Positions 15,869 to 24,700 are shown, numbered from the stretch's first letter. The stretch: DNA of 50,316 nucleotides from Clostridia bacterium (GCA_024693105.1 JAILLO010000022.1:1-50316), one strand, 5' to 3'. The notes: generated by a model from the letters alone, not told the origin. Translations and numbers: made by a program.

Positions 15869-16801
15869 CTATCCCAAAACAGTGCCTTTTTCAACAGCAT
15901 TTCCGCGCAGATAATCCGAAACCGCCATTTTCCTTTTTCCCGGAAGCTGTATAACTTCGGCTCTGAGGATTTTTCCTCCGCACGAAATATCAATACCTTC
16001 AGGTGAAACTGCAACAATTTCCCCCGGTGCGGCTTCACACTTGTCGTCAAGCGGAGCTGCCTTCCATATTTTGAGGGTTTCACCGTTATAATTTGTATAA
16101 GCTCCCGGCCACGGCGCCGTTCCGCGAATCAGGCGCTCAAGTTCTTCAGGAGACTTTGTGAAATCAAGAAGTCCGTCCTTCTTGAAGAGCATCGGCGCAT
16201 ACGTTGCCTTTGAATCGTCCTGCTTCTGTCTGCTGACTGTTCCCGCCTCAATTGCAGGCAGATTCTCCTTCAAAAGTTCCGCCCCGAGGACCGCAAGTTC
16301 ATCGTGAAGCTCGCCGGCATCCTTTGAGGCTATCGGAGTCTGTACCTTTGCAATCATGTCGCCCGTGTCAAGACCTTCCTCGATATACATAAGCGTAATG
16401 CCGGTGTATTCATCGCCTTCAATAATACTTCTCTGAATCGGCGCTGCCCCGCGAAATCTCGGTAGCAGCGAAGCATGTATATTGATACAGCCTTTTTTCG
16501 GTATTTCCAAAAGTTCCTTCGGCAGTATCTTTCCGTATGCGGCAACAACTATCAGATCCGGCTCATAAGCTCTAAGCTTACGAAAAAGCTCCGTATTACC
16601 TTTGATTTTTTCCGGCTGCAGAACTTCAAGCCCCAGACTTAAAGCTCTCTCCTTCACGGGAGTGGGCTGAAATTTTTTTCCTCTGTCTCTTGCCTTGTCA
16701 GGCTGTGTAATTACCATGCCTATTTCATGGCCCGAATCATATAACGCCTGAAGACCTTCCACCGCAAAGTCCGGAGTGCCCATATATACGGTTTTCATCA
16801 T
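15869..16801 (-). CDS. fmt: Methionyl-tRNA formyltransferase
   Basis: Formylates initiator Met-tRNA for translation start. The 310-aa protein has the N-terminal GART fold with MGTPDFAVEGL (residues 7-17) and the catalytic segment INIHASLLPRFRGAAPIQ with its SLLP loop (about 107-124). LDTGDMI follows, then the C-terminal tRNA-binding OB-type domain from about 205. The start is Met-Met at 16801/16798 and overlaps the def stop. The def-fmt pair makes and later removes the formyl group. Confidence 0.97.
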   Translation of the reverse strand: MMKTVYMGTPDFAVEGLQALYDSGHEIGMVITQPDKARDRGKKFQPTPVKERALSLGLEVLQPEKIKGNTELFRKLRAYEPDLIVVAAYGKILPKELLEIPKKGCINIHASLLPRFRGAAPIQRSIIEGDEYTGITLMYIEEGLDTGDMIAKVQTPIASKDAGELHDELAVLGAELLKENLPAIEAGTVSRQKQDDSKATYAPMLFKKDGLLDFTKSPEELERLIRGTAPWPGAYTNYNGETLKIWKAAPLDDKCEAAPGEIVAVSPEGIDISCGGKILRAEVIQLPGKRKMAVSDYLRGNAVEKGTVLG

Positions 16802-17286
16802 TTTTCATCAGCCTCTTCCGTTATTTCAACCTCGTGAATGTTTTCTGCTTTGTCGATATACAAAATACCGTCAAGATGATCGTACTCATGCGAAATTACA
16901 ACAGGAAGGAATCCCGTTCCCTCCATTTCAAATCTCTCGCCGTTACGATTTGTAGCTTCGATTTTGATATACTCCGGACGGTCTACCGTTCCCACAAGTC
17001 CCGGTGAAGAAAGACAGCCTTCCTCTCCGGTCTGTGTCCCGCTCATTTCAAGGATGACAGGATCGATGAATTCCGTCACCTCGCCCGGCTCCGGCTCAAT
17101 TATAAACATGCGCCTTCTGATTCCTACCTGAGGTGCGGCAATGCCCACACCGCCGTGAAGCCTCATGGTCTCAAGCATATCGTCAAGAATCATGCGGATT
17201 CTGTCTGTCACTTCGCCGACTTCACGGCAATGACCGCGCAGAACGTCATCATCCTTACCTTCAATCATAATATTTCTTATAGCCAT
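16798..17286 (-). CDS. def: Peptide deformylase
   Basis: Removes the N-formyl group from nascent proteins. All three catalytic motifs are present in 162 aa: GVGIAAPQVG (about 46-55), EEGCLSSPG (about 93-101, metal Cys) and HEYDHLDG (about 132-139, two metal His and the catalytic Glu). The metal in this family is usually Fe(II). It overlaps fmt by 4 bp and follows priA by 53 bp. Confidence 0.97.
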   Translation of the reverse strand: MAIRNIMIEGKDDDVLRGHCREVGEVTDRIRMILDDMLETMRLHGGVGIAAPQVGIRRRMFIIEPEPGEVTEFIDPVILEMSGTQTGEEGCLSSPGLVGTVDRPEYIKIEATNRNGERFEMEGTGFLPVVISHEYDHLDGILYIDKAENIHEVEITEEADEK

Positions 17287-17339
17287 TTTCCACTCCTATA
17301 AATTATTTTTTTCTAATATTTTAAACAACATGCGGTTTT

Positions 17340-19352
17340 TTATAAAAAACTGTATGGATTTATATCGGTTGTAACAAGATAATCCTTTTTCCTTACGAGA
17401 TTCAGCCGCCTGCGTTCCTCATCAATAAGTGCCGTATATGTTCTCCTTGCGCCGGCCGGACATTTGATCAGGATGGTAAACCTGTATACATCCGCAACCT
17501 TTGAAAGATGCGCCGGCTGAGGCGGAAAGATCTTGCTTCCTTCACCGCGCGGCAGCCTGTCGCACAAACGGTTATATATCCCGTTAATGGCACGGTTTGC
17601 CGAATCACGGTTTTCCGATGTCACAAGTATATGCATCAGATCGCAGAACGGAGGATAATTCATAATCTGTCTTTGCTGTATTTCATGCTCATAAAGAGAA
17701 ACGTAATCCTGATTTGCAGCAGCAACAACAGCATAATGCGACGGTTCATAAGTCTGAATAACGGCTTTTCCCTGCTTTTCGCCTCTTCCCGCCCTGCCGA
17801 TTGCCTGCGTGACAAGCTGAAACGTTCTTTCAGCCGAACGGAAATCGGGAATATTGAGCGAGGAATCGGCAGAAACGACGCCGACAAGGGCAACGTTTGA
17901 AAAATCAAGGCCTTTTGCAACCATCTGCGTTCCTATGAGAATTTGGGCTTTTCCCTTCCTGAAATCCGAAAGTGCCGAATCCATGCTGCCTTTTTTTCGT
18001 GTCGTATCAAAATCGATTCTGAGGATTCCCGCATTTGGGAACAGCTTTGCCGTTTCTTCTTCGAGCCGCTCCGTCCCGAAGCCGAAGTGCTTGAGATATT
18101 TTCCTCCGCACGACGGACAGCGTGAAGGCACCTTTTCGTGATGCCCGCAGTAATGACATACTGCCGAGGCTTCTGCCTTGTGAAATGTGAGAGGAAGGCC
18201 GCACACGGGGCAGCGCATGACAAAACCGCATTCCCTGCATGAAACAAATGCCGAATAACCTCTCCTGTTCAGGAAGAGAATTATCTGGCTTTTTTCCCTG
18301 AGGCATCTTTCCATCTCAGTAAAAAGTTCACCGCTGAATACGGAAGTATTCCCGTCGCGAAGTTCTTTTCGCATATCCACGACGCTTACCTCAGGCAACC
18401 TGACCTCGTTATATCTTTTTGTTATCGAAAGGTATTTGTAAATACCGTCCTTTGCACGTTTGGCCGAAACTACGGAAGGCGTCGCGCTTCCCAGCACGAG
18501 CACGCCCTGCCAGGGCGCAAGACGTTTGAGCGCCACTTCGGCAGTTTCGTATTTGGGAGGACTGTCAGACTTGTATGTAGTCTCATGTTCCTCATCAAGA
18601 ATAATGATCCCGATATTTTCAAGCGGAGCAAATACTGCCGACCTTGCACCGATTACAATTCGTGCTTCGCCGTTTCTTATGCGCATCCACTCGTCATATC
18701 TTTCGCCTGCCGAAAGCCTGCTGTGGAGCACTGCGATGTCATCCCTTCCGAATCTGCTTACAAACCTCTCAATCATCTGGGTTGTAAGCGATATCTCCGG
18801 AAGGAGAAAAATTGCCGTCCTCCCCATTGCCACAGCCTTTGCTATCGCATGTATGTAGACTTCCGTCTTGCCGCTTCCGGTAACACCCTGAAGCAGAAAT
18901 CTCTCCGCCTTCTTTTGTTCTATGGCGGATTCTATTCGCAAACAGACTTTGCTCTGCTGCTCATTGAGCACCGGCGGTTCTGCAGCCTGCGGCTTCAGAT
19001 TCGCATAGGGCATCCTCTTTTTTTTGCTTTTGGAAGGCTTCCCCGAAGGTGTGAAGCATTTTACGGCCTCAATATATCGGCACATGTAACGCGATTTCAT
19101 CCAAATGCATGTGGCAACCGCTTCCGGTGTGAGTGATATGTCCTCTGCGCCTTCTACGTTTTTGATGCCCTTGACCGGCTCGGAAAGCTCAGCTTTTTCC
19201 GAAAACACATAAGCGGTTTTCAGGCGGTTTCCCTTCGCAAAGGGCACCCTGACGCAGCTTCCGACCGCAACCGCATCGTCTTCGCAGGCATAGGTGTACA
19301 GCCTGTCGGTATTGTCGTTGTTATTGTCAATTACCACATCTACATACTTCAA
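17340..19352 (-). CDS. priA: Primosomal protein N' (replication restart helicase)
   Basis: A 3'-5' helicase that reloads the replisome at stalled forks. The N-terminal 3'-end-binding domain covers about 1-95, and the linker with the winged-helix part is short and Lys-rich (SKSKKKRMP). Then come Walker A GVTGSGKTE (about 157), DEEHETTYK (about 253), and the zinc-binding insertion with paired CxxC motifs (CRECG, CPVCG, CHYCG, CPSCGG; about 375-425). Helicase motifs GTQMVAKGLDF and QAIGRAGR complete it. At 670 aa it is shorter than the 730-800 aa common in the family, with the loss in the N-terminal third. It heads the def-fmt operon. Confidence 0.95.
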   Translation of the reverse strand: MKYVDVVIDNNNDNTDRLYTYACEDDAVAVGSCVRVPFAKGNRLKTAYVFSEKAELSEPVKGIKNVEGAEDISLTPEAVATCIWMKSRYMCRYIEAVKCFTPSGKPSKSKKKRMPYANLKPQAAEPPVLNEQQSKVCLRIESAIEQKKAERFLLQGVTGSGKTEVYIHAIAKAVAMGRTAIFLLPEISLTTQMIERFVSRFGRDDIAVLHSRLSAGERYDEWMRIRNGEARIVIGARSAVFAPLENIGIIILDEEHETTYKSDSPPKYETAEVALKRLAPWQGVLVLGSATPSVVSAKRAKDGIYKYLSITKRYNEVRLPEVSVVDMRKELRDGNTSVFSGELFTEMERCLREKSQIILFLNRRGYSAFVSCRECGFVMRCPVCGLPLTFHKAEASAVCHYCGHHEKVPSRCPSCGGKYLKHFGFGTERLEEETAKLFPNAGILRIDFDTTRKKGSMDSALSDFRKGKAQILIGTQMVAKGLDFSNVALVGVVSADSSLNIPDFRSAERTFQLVTQAIGRAGRGEKQGKAVIQTYEPSHYAVVAAANQDYVSLYEHEIQQRQIMNYPPFCDLMHILVTSENRDSANRAINGIYNRLCDRLPRGEGSKIFPPQPAHLSKVADVYRFTILIKCPAGARRTYTALIDEERRRLNLVRKKDYLVTTDINPYSFL

Positions 19353-19395
19353 TTTTTTACCCTCGGAATCACTTCTGCCTGTTTTTCAAGTTAAA

Positions 19396-20406
19396 TCAGA
19401 GAAGGAAAATATTGTTTTTTCCGCATTCCTCAATCATGTCCTCAGGCCATACCGATACCTGAACCTCACCGATATGCGCCTTTCTGAGGAAGAACATACA
19501 AAGACGGCTCTGGCCTATACCGCCGCCGATACTGTAAGGAAGTTCTCCGTTAAGTATCATTTTGTGGAAGCTGCGGCTTCTTCTGTCATCGGCACCCGCC
19601 TCTGTAAGCTGGCGGTTCATTGCATCCTCGTCAACACGAATACCCATTGATGAAATCTCGAAAGCTCTTCCAAGAATTTCATTCCACAGGATGATATCAC
19701 CGTTGAGTTCCCAGTCGTCATAGTCAGGGGAACGTCCGTCGTGCTTCTGTCCGGATTTGAGCTTGCCGCCTATTTTCTTGATAAATACCGCTCTCTTTTC
19801 TTCTGCGATTGCATCTTCTCTTTCCTTTGGAGTAAGGTTCGGATACATATCCTCAAGTTCCTGCGAAGTAATGAAAAAGATTTCATTCGGGATTTCTGTC
19901 TGAAGTCCTCTGTAAAGCCTGTTTACGTAATCACCGAGGTTCTTCACGGCGTTGTATATTGTCGTAACGACCTCCTCAAGATAAGCGTCTGTTCTCTGCT
20001 CCTTGAGAATGACTTTTTCCCAGTCCCACTGGTCAACATATACCGAATGGATATTGTCAAGTTCCTCATCTCTTCTGATGGCATTCATGTCGGTGTAAAT
20101 TCCGTGTCCTACAGGAATCTTGTATCTTCCGAGCGCCATTCTTTTCCACTTGGCAAGTGACTGAACGATTTCAACATTTTTTTCGTCCATGTCTTTAAGA
20201 GTGAAATTTACTGTTCTCTCCACTCCGTTCAGATTGTCGTTAAGACCGCTTTCCGGAATTACAAACAGCGGTGCCGAGACTCTTCTGAGGTTCAGCCCGT
20301 AAGCCAGCTCCTGCTGGAAGAAGTCCTTGATTTTCTTTATAGCCCTCTGACTCTCCATATAATCAATAACCGGTGTGTATTTCTCCGGAATTACTAATTT
20401 CGCCAT
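19396..20406 (-). CDS. asnA: Aspartate--ammonia ligase (AsnA)
   Basis: Makes asparagine from aspartate, ammonia and ATP. It is a class II aaRS-like fold of 336 aa, the usual length. Recognisable segments are the start with IDYMESQRAIKKIKDFFQ, RVSAPLF, VERTVNF, HSVYVDQWDWEK and the ATP-site GGGIGQSRLCMFFLRKAHIGEV near the C-terminus. The gene is 15 bp after queH and 43 bp ahead of priA on the same strand. I see no T-box ahead of it; expression probably depends on the queH promoter. Confidence 0.96.
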   Translation of the reverse strand: MAKLVIPEKYTPVIDYMESQRAIKKIKDFFQQELAYGLNLRRVSAPLFVIPESGLNDNLNGVERTVNFTLKDMDEKNVEIVQSLAKWKRMALGRYKIPVGHGIYTDMNAIRRDEELDNIHSVYVDQWDWEKVILKEQRTDAYLEEVVTTIYNAVKNLGDYVNRLYRGLQTEIPNEIFFITSQELEDMYPNLTPKEREDAIAEEKRAVFIKKIGGKLKSGQKHDGRSPDYDDWELNGDIILWNEILGRAFEISSMGIRVDEDAMNRQLTEAGADDRRSRSFHKMILNGELPYSIGGGIGQSRLCMFFLRKAHIGEVQVSVWPEDMIEECGKNNIFLL

Positions 20407-20421
20407 AACTTGTATCCTCCC

Positions 20422-21087
20422 TTAATCATGTTTCGAATATATGCACCCACAGAAATTTTGTCTGTAAAGGTTATATGCTTTTGAAAGTTCAACACTTCTT
20501 TGGAATCCCGCTCTTTTTTTGAAGTCGATGTCAAGATAGGAAAGGCCGTGCTTTATGGCAAGCTCTGTTCCTATCATGGTAATTGCCTCATAATTCTTGT
20601 GCGGACTTACAGTAAGTGTTGTGGCAAAGATATCGAAACCTCTTTTCTCTGCCTCCACAGCAGTTCTTTCAAGGCGCATGCGCTCGCATACAACGCATCT
20701 TTTCCCGCCTTCACGCTCATTTTCAAGACCTCTGACGGCCTCAAAGAATGCCTGCGGATCGTATTCGCCTTCTATAAAGCCGACCGATTCGGCAAGCACA
20801 TGATCCCTGCTGTATTTTTCAAGGAATTCAATCTGTGTCTGCTTTCTTTTTTCGTATTCCTCACTGTCTGTGATGTTAGGATTGAAAAAAAATACTGTAA
20901 TATTGTAATCGGGGAGAAGCCTTTCTATTACCGAAGTACTGCACGGTCCGCAGCAGCTGTGAAGCAGCACGTGCGGCTTGACCTCCTGAGGCTTTCCGAA
21001 CTCCGACATGGCAATACCGTCTGCGTTCCAGTTCTCCGCGCCTGTACAATTTCCGAATTCAGTTGTTTTCTTTGAATCAGTTTTCAT
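20422..21087 (-). CDS. queH: Epoxyqueuosine reductase QueH
   Basis: Catalyses the last step of queuosine synthesis in tRNA, reducing epoxyqueuosine without cobalamin. The 221-aa protein shows the QueH cysteine set: HSCCGPC (about 43-49), CVVCERMR (about 133-140) and NFCGC near the C-terminus, with TTLTVSPHKN between. These ligate an iron-sulfur cluster and a further metal site. About 30 extra residues precede the conserved VKPHVLLHSCC start, so a later start is possible. It is divergent from the plus-strand radical SAM gene. Confidence 0.93.
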   Translation of the reverse strand: MKTDSKKTTEFGNCTGAENWNADGIAMSEFGKPQEVKPHVLLHSCCGPCSTSVIERLLPDYNITVFFFNPNITDSEEYEKRKQTQIEFLEKYSRDHVLAESVGFIEGEYDPQAFFEAVRGLENEREGGKRCVVCERMRLERTAVEAEKRGFDIFATTLTVSPHKNYEAITMIGTELAIKHGLSYLDIDFKKRAGFQRSVELSKAYNLYRQNFCGCIYSKHD

Positions 21088-21137
21088 AGATTTTCTCCGT
21101 TGATACGCAACAAAATTATTTCCATTCGTAACGATTT

Positions 21138-21166
21138 ATTGTATCATAATATGTATAGATTTGCAA
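21138..21166 (-). promoter_or_regulatory. Promoter of queH-asnA
   Basis: On the minus strand TTGCAA (21161-21166), a 17-bp spacer and TACAAT (21138-21143) lie about 50 bp before the queH start. Confidence 0.7.
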
Positions 21167-21241
21167 TTAAATGTGCTCTGCACCGCAAATTAGTACGTAA
21201 AAAAACGAGAAAAATCAGAATACGGAGCAGCAACATTAATT

Positions 21242-22144
21242 ATGGAAAACATATTTGGCAATACACGCTACAACTCTATAGGAAATTATCTGAAAAACAC
21301 TTTCGGTCAAAAGGTCATCAAGCTTTCTCTGGACGGCGGATTCACATGCCCCAACAGAGACGGCACAAAGGGTACGGGCGGCTGCATATTCTGCTCTGCC
21401 GAAGGCTCCGGTGATTTTGCAAACACAATTCCGGAGCAGATAGAGCTTCTGAAGAAAAAATGGCCGGACTCCTCAAAATGCATCGCTTATTTCCAAAGCC
21501 ACACAAACACTTATGCACCGGTCGAAGTTCTGCGCAGCAAATTTGAAGAGGCTCTTTCACATGAAAACATCATCGGTCTTGCCATAGCCACAAGACCCGA
21601 CTGCATTTCAGACGAAGCCTTCGACCTCATTGACGAGCTGAACAAAAAAACCTTTCTGTGGGTTGAGCTCGGTCTTCAAACCGCTTTTGACGAAACTGCG
21701 GCGAAAATCAACCGCTGTTATGATCTTCCGGTGTTTGAAGAAACGATGAAAAGACTGGGCTCCCTCGGCATCAAAATCGTTGTTCACCTTATTTTCGGCC
21801 TGCCGGGAGAATCACGTGCCCAGATGCTCGAATCTGTCGGCTATACCGCCGGCATGAATCCTTTCGGCATTAAATTTCATCTGCTGAATGTTGTTCGAGG
21901 TTCACAGATGGAAAAGCTTTATCCCGACTATGTGCCTTTTTCCTCAATCGAAGAATATGTCGCCCTTGTCACCGATGCGCTCGAAATACTCCCCCAGGAA
22001 ATTACAGTGCACAGACTTACGGCAGATGCCCCAAGACCGATTCTGATCGCGCCCGAGTGGAGTTACAAAAAACGCACAATACTCAACGGAATTGCCGCGG
22101 AGCTCAGAGCAAGAGACAGCTTTCAGGGCTGTCGGCTCCGGTAA
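21242..22144 (+). CDS. Radical SAM protein, YhcC/TIGR01212 type
   Basis: A 300-aa radical SAM enzyme. The cluster motif is CPNRDGTKGTGGCIFC, the longer spacing typical of the YhcC group (first Cys about residue 35), with the SAM-binding ATRPDCI and ELGLQTAFDETAAKINR later. Members are related to Elp3-like enzymes. Their substrate is not established, though tRNA modification has been suggested. The gene stands alone on the plus strand, divergent from queH. The ATG has GGAG about 14 bases upstream, a rather distant ribosome-binding site. Confidence 0.88.
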   Translation: MENIFGNTRYNSIGNYLKNTFGQKVIKLSLDGGFTCPNRDGTKGTGGCIFCSAEGSGDFANTIPEQIELLKKKWPDSSKCIAYFQSHTNTYAPVEVLRSKFEEALSHENIIGLAIATRPDCISDEAFDLIDELNKKTFLWVELGLQTAFDETAAKINRCYDLPVFEETMKRLGSLGIKIVVHLIFGLPGESRAQMLESVGYTAGMNPFGIKFHLLNVVRGSQMEKLYPDYVPFSSIEEYVALVTDALEILPQEITVHRLTADAPRPILIAPEWSYKKRTILNGIAAELRARDSFQGCRLR

Positions 22145-22267
22145 GACTCAGGAGACGCAGCAGGCAGGAAGCAGACCTGCCCCCCGGCGTCCCGGCAGAT
22201 GCTTCGCTACCGCCGCAGCAGGCAGGCGCCCTGCAGGTCTCCGGCGCCTCAACGCGGGCTTCGCTTT
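22145..22267. other. GC-rich intergenic stretch with inverted repeat
   Basis: This stretch after the radical SAM gene is clearly more GC-rich than its surroundings. AGACCTGC (22173-22180) can pair with GCAGGTCT (22234-22241), and CAGCAGGCAG is repeated. A 16-mer at 22211-22226 (CCGCCGCAGCAGGCAG) recurs at 27008-27023 beside the codY terminator. No gene is visible. Confidence 0.6.
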
Positions 22268-22307
22268 CAAAAAACCCTTTCGCCGCACAGATGTGCATCG
22301 AAAGGGT
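22268..22307 (-). terminator. Rho-independent terminator of tdk
   Basis: A 9-bp stem (22274-22282 with 22299-22307) holds an inner 5-bp stem (22284-22288 with 22292-22296) and is followed on the minus strand by a run of T. It lies 80 bp beyond the tdk stop. Confidence 0.82.
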
Positions 22308-22386
22308 AAAATACCGGCAATAACCGTCGTTTTATATTTTTTTACTACTCAAAAGCTCTGTAATTCTTATATTTTTTCTTGTATCT

Positions 22387-22995
22387 TTATCTTTCAATAT
22401 CCGACGGCTTTACAAGCTCAGGTCCGATTCTTGCGTCATTGTAATGCTTGCGGCACAATGAAATATACATGTCGTTCCCTCCGACAACAATCTGCTGCCC
22501 TTCCTTGACAAATTTTCCGTCCACAATACGCGCCACCATGGTTGCCTTTCTTCCGCACCAGCAAATGGTTTTGATTTCTTCAATTTTGTCTGCATAAACA
22601 AGCATATAATACGAACCTTCAAACAGTTCGTTTCTGAAATCGTTTTTGAGTCCGTATGCAAGCACCGGAACATTGCAGGTGTCTACAATCTCCGCCAGCT
22701 CCTGAACGTGATGTTTCTTTAAAAACTGGCATTCATCCACAAGCACGCAATCAATTCCGGCTTTTTCGTTTTCACGCAGAAACAATTCCAGAATGCTCGT
22801 ATCATCTCCTACCACAACGCCTTCCCTCTGAAGTCCGATTCTTGAAGTTACTATCCCGGTTCCGTAACGGTTATCAATACCCGGTACCAGCACAAGCACA
22901 CGCTTTCCGCGTTCTTCGTAATTATATGCAACCTTGATCAGTTCTATGGATTTGCCTGCATTCATGGTGCTGTACCTGTAATATAACTGAGCCAT
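22387..22995 (-). CDS. tdk: Thymidine kinase (class II)
   Basis: Salvages thymidine to dTMP using ATP. The 202-aa protein has Walker A STMNAGKS (9-16), the DECQFL Walker B-like motif with catalytic Glu (about 89-94), the lasso/thymidine-binding region and a zinc site. One visible Cys pair is in ICWCGRKAT (Cys-x-Cys) and a later Cys is in LCRKHY. GGAGGAGGGACGAAT gives an excellent ribosome-binding site for the ATG at 22995. It follows the tRNA array on the same strand and may be partly transcribed with it. Confidence 0.96.
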   Translation of the reverse strand: MAQLYYRYSTMNAGKSIELIKVAYNYEERGKRVLVLVPGIDNRYGTGIVTSRIGLQREGVVVGDDTSILELFLRENEKAGIDCVLVDECQFLKKHHVQELAEIVDTCNVPVLAYGLKNDFRNELFEGSYYMLVYADKIEEIKTICWCGRKATMVARIVDGKFVKEGQQIVVGGNDMYISLCRKHYNDARIGPELVKPSDIER

Positions 22996-23035
22996 ATTCG
23001 TCCCTCCTCCAAAATCGTGGGTTTGCGGATAAAAT

Positions 23036-23082
23036 AAAAAGTAGCATCTCGGACGAACAGTCTAGCAAGAAACTACCTTTAT
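23036..23082 (-). terminator. Possible weak terminator between the tRNA array and tdk
   Basis: On the minus strand GTAG and CTAC can close a ~40-nt hairpin containing GACTGTTCGTC, followed by a T-rich tail. The stem is short and interrupted, so read-through from the tRNA array into tdk is plausible. Confidence 0.35.
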
Positions 23083-23088
23083 AAAAAA

Positions 23089-23165
23089 TGGTGCCCAGAC
23101 TCGGAATTGAACCAAGGACACGGGGATTTTCAGTCCCCTGCTCTACCTACTGAGCTATCTGGGCA
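23089..23165 (-). tRNA. tRNA-Phe(GAA)
   Basis: A full cloverleaf with anticodon loop CTGAAAA in stem GGGGA/TCCCC, T-loop TTCAATT and encoded CCA. It is the last tRNA of the array. Confidence 0.96.
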
Positions 23166-23179
23166 AATAATTATTAAAT

Positions 23180-23256
23180 TGGTGGGCCATCAGGGACTTG
23201 AACCCCGGACCTGCCGGTTATGAGCCGGATGCTCTGACCAACTGAGCTAATGGCCC
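23180..23256 (-). tRNA. tRNA with CAT anticodon (Met, or lysidine-modified Ile2)
   Basis: A full cloverleaf with loop CTCATAA, acceptor GGGCCAT and encoded CCA. The G1-C72 pair excludes an initiator tRNA. Elongator Met and Ile2 cannot be separated with certainty by eye. The outermost anticodon-stem pair is a T-C mismatch. Confidence 0.9.
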
Positions 23257-23268
23257 GTGAGTCTAAAA

Positions 23269-23345
23269 TGGTCGGGGTGGCAGGATTTGAACCCGCGGCC
23301 CACTGGTCCCAAACCAGTTGCGCTACCAAACTGCGCTACACCCCG
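23269..23345 (-). tRNA. tRNA-Pro(TGG)
   Basis: Acceptor CGGGGTG, loop TTTGGGA in stem ACTGG/CCAGT, encoded CCA. Confidence 0.96.
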
Positions 23346-23366
23346 ATAAAGTGTATGATATTAATA

Positions 23367-23442
23367 TGGCAGGGGTAGTAGGACTCGAACCCACGGCGCA
23401 TAGTTTTGGAGACTATCGCTCTACCAACTGAGCTATACCCCT
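23367..23442 (-). tRNA. tRNA-Trp(CCA)
   Basis: Acceptor AGGGGTA, loop CTCCAAA in stem ATAGT/ACTAT, discriminator G, encoded CCA. Confidence 0.96.
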
Positions 23443-23483
23443 ACACTGCATACCCATCTTTGTGACTTACGTCATACCAAATA

Positions 23484-23575
23484 TGGCGGAGAAGATGGGA
23501 TTCGAACCCATGCGGCCCTAAACGAACCCTAACGGTTTAGCAAACCGTCCTCTTCAGCCTCTTGAGTACTTCTCC
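23484..23575 (-). tRNA. tRNA-Ser(GCT)
   Basis: A 92-nt class II tRNA with a long variable arm, loop TTGCTAA in stem ACGGT/ACCGT, encoded CCA. Confidence 0.96.
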
Positions 23576-23620
23576 AGGCTAAATAAAACGCGGCAGTCAA
23601 CCGCTTATAAACTGAAAGCG

Positions 23621-23709
23621 TGGCGGAGAGGGTGGGATTCGAACCCACGGCCCCTTACGGAGTCACTGGTTTTCAAGACCAGCTCCTTAAACCACTCGGA
23701 CACCTCTCC
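23621..23709 (-). tRNA. tRNA-Ser(TGA)
   Basis: An 89-nt class II tRNA, loop CTTGAAA in stem CTGGT/ACCAG, long variable arm, encoded CCA. Confidence 0.96.
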
Positions 23710-23744
23710 ATATGAGTTCTACATAAATATTATATTCAATCAAA

Positions 23745-23820
23745 TGGTGACCCATCCGAGATTCGAACTCGGGACACCTTGATTAAAAGTCAAGTGCTCT
23801 GCCGACTGAGCTAATGGGTC
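23745..23820 (-). tRNA. tRNA-Lys(TTT)
   Basis: Acceptor GACCCAT, loop CTTTTAA in stem CTTGA/TCAAG, encoded CCA. Confidence 0.96.
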
Positions 23821-23823
23821 ATA

Positions 23824-23900
23824 TGGCTGGGGTAGCAGGACTCGAACCTACGAATGACGGAGTCAAAGTCCGTTGCCTTAACCGACTTGGCTATACCCCA
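23824..23900 (-). tRNA. tRNA-Gln(TTG)
   Basis: Acceptor TGGGGTA, loop CTTTGAC in stem ACGGA/TCCGT, encoded CCA. It is only 3 bp from tRNA-Lys. An 88-bp spacer with a small hairpin separates it from tRNA-Arg. Confidence 0.96.
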
Positions 23901-23988
23901 TTCTCAAAGGCCTAGCCCAATCCACAGCGAATTGCGGCAATTTCGTAACCTGGAAGTTCAAACTGTTGCTTACTCCCGCTGAAAAAAT

Positions 23989-24065
23989 TGGCGAGCCCAC
24001 AGGGATTCGAACCCCGGACACACGGCTTAGAAGGCCGTTGCTCTATCCAGCTGAGCTATGAGCCC
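23989..24065 (-). tRNA. tRNA-Arg(TCT)
   Basis: Acceptor GGGCTCA, loop CTTCTAA in stem ACGGC/GCCGT, encoded CCA. Confidence 0.96.
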
Positions 24066-24075
24066 GCAAAAAAAA

Positions 24076-24149
24076 TGGAGCAGATGGCGGGAATCGAACC
24101 CGCGGCTCTAGCTTGGAAGGCTAGGGTATTACCATTATACGACATCTGC
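24076..24149 (-). tRNA. tRNA-Gly(TCC)
   Basis: Acceptor GCAGATG, loop CTTCCAA in stem CTAGC/GCTAG, encoded CCA. Confidence 0.96.
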
Positions 24150-24153
24150 AAAT

Positions 24154-24228
24154 TGGAGCGGAAGACGAGATTCGAACTCGCGACCCTCGCCTTGGCAAGG
24201 CGATGCTCTACCCCTGAGCCACTTCCGC
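24154..24228 (-). tRNA. tRNA-Gly(GCC)
   Basis: Acceptor GCGGAAG, loop TTGCCAA in stem TCGCC/GGCGA, encoded CCA. Confidence 0.96.
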
Positions 24229-24232
24229 ATAT

Positions 24233-24318
24233 TGGTCGAGGGAGATGGATTCGAACCATCGAAAGCTCAGCTAACGGATTTACAGTCCGCCCCCTTTGGC
24301 CACTCGGGAATCCCTCGA
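24233..24318 (-). tRNA. tRNA-Tyr(GTA)
   Basis: An 86-nt class II tRNA, loop CTGTAAA in stem ACGGA/TCCGT, encoded CCA. Confidence 0.96.
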
Positions 24319-24354
24319 TTTAAATTTTAAATTAAATTTTGAATTAATTTTCAA

Positions 24355-24503
24355 ATTGGAGCTGGTGGAGGGAATTTGCATCCGCTTCGCGTCTGCCGTT
24401 CTGCGCTTCCCTGTCAGTCAGCTTGAACCATTCGCTATTCGAAAGTCATTTGACTTTCTCATAACGCTCATGCCCTTTCGGGTTCGATTCCCTCTCGGAA
24501 ATC
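24355..24503. pseudogene. tRNA-like fragment between tRNA-Thr and tRNA-Tyr
   Basis: The 21 bases at 24355-24375 repeat the 3' end (CCA, acceptor, half T-arm) of the neighbouring tRNA-Thr, then diverge. Further on, GGGTTCGATTCCCTC (24479-24493) is a T-arm-like sequence in the opposite sense, so GAGGGAAT and ATTCCCTC face each other across about 110 bp. A perfect hairpin GAAAGTCA/TGACTTTC lies at about 24440-24457. No complete cloverleaf can be formed. It appears to be a broken or rearranged tRNA copy. Confidence 0.55.
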
Positions 24504-24510
24504 TAAAAAT

Positions 24511-24585
24511 TGGAGCTGGTGGAGGGAATCGAACCCCCAACCTGCTGATTACAAATCAGCTGCTCTACCGTTGAGCCACACCAGC
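24511..24585 (-). tRNA. tRNA-Thr(TGT)
   Basis: Acceptor GCTGGTG, loop TTTGTAA in stem GCTGA/TCAGC, encoded CCA. Its 3' end is duplicated about 154 bp away in the tRNA-like fragment. Confidence 0.96.
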
Positions 24586-24618
24586 GAATGTCCCATAAAC
24601 CTGCTGCTTCGAAAAAAT

Positions 24619-24695
24619 TGGCGACCTGGATCGGGCTCGAACCGACGACCTCCAGCGTGACAGGCTGGCATTCTAACCAACTGAACTACCAGGCC
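24619..24695 (-). tRNA. tRNA-Asp(GTC)
   Basis: Acceptor GGCCTGG, loop CTGTCAC in stem CCAGC/GCTGG, discriminator G, encoded CCA. Confidence 0.96.
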
Positions 24696-24700
24696 GTATT

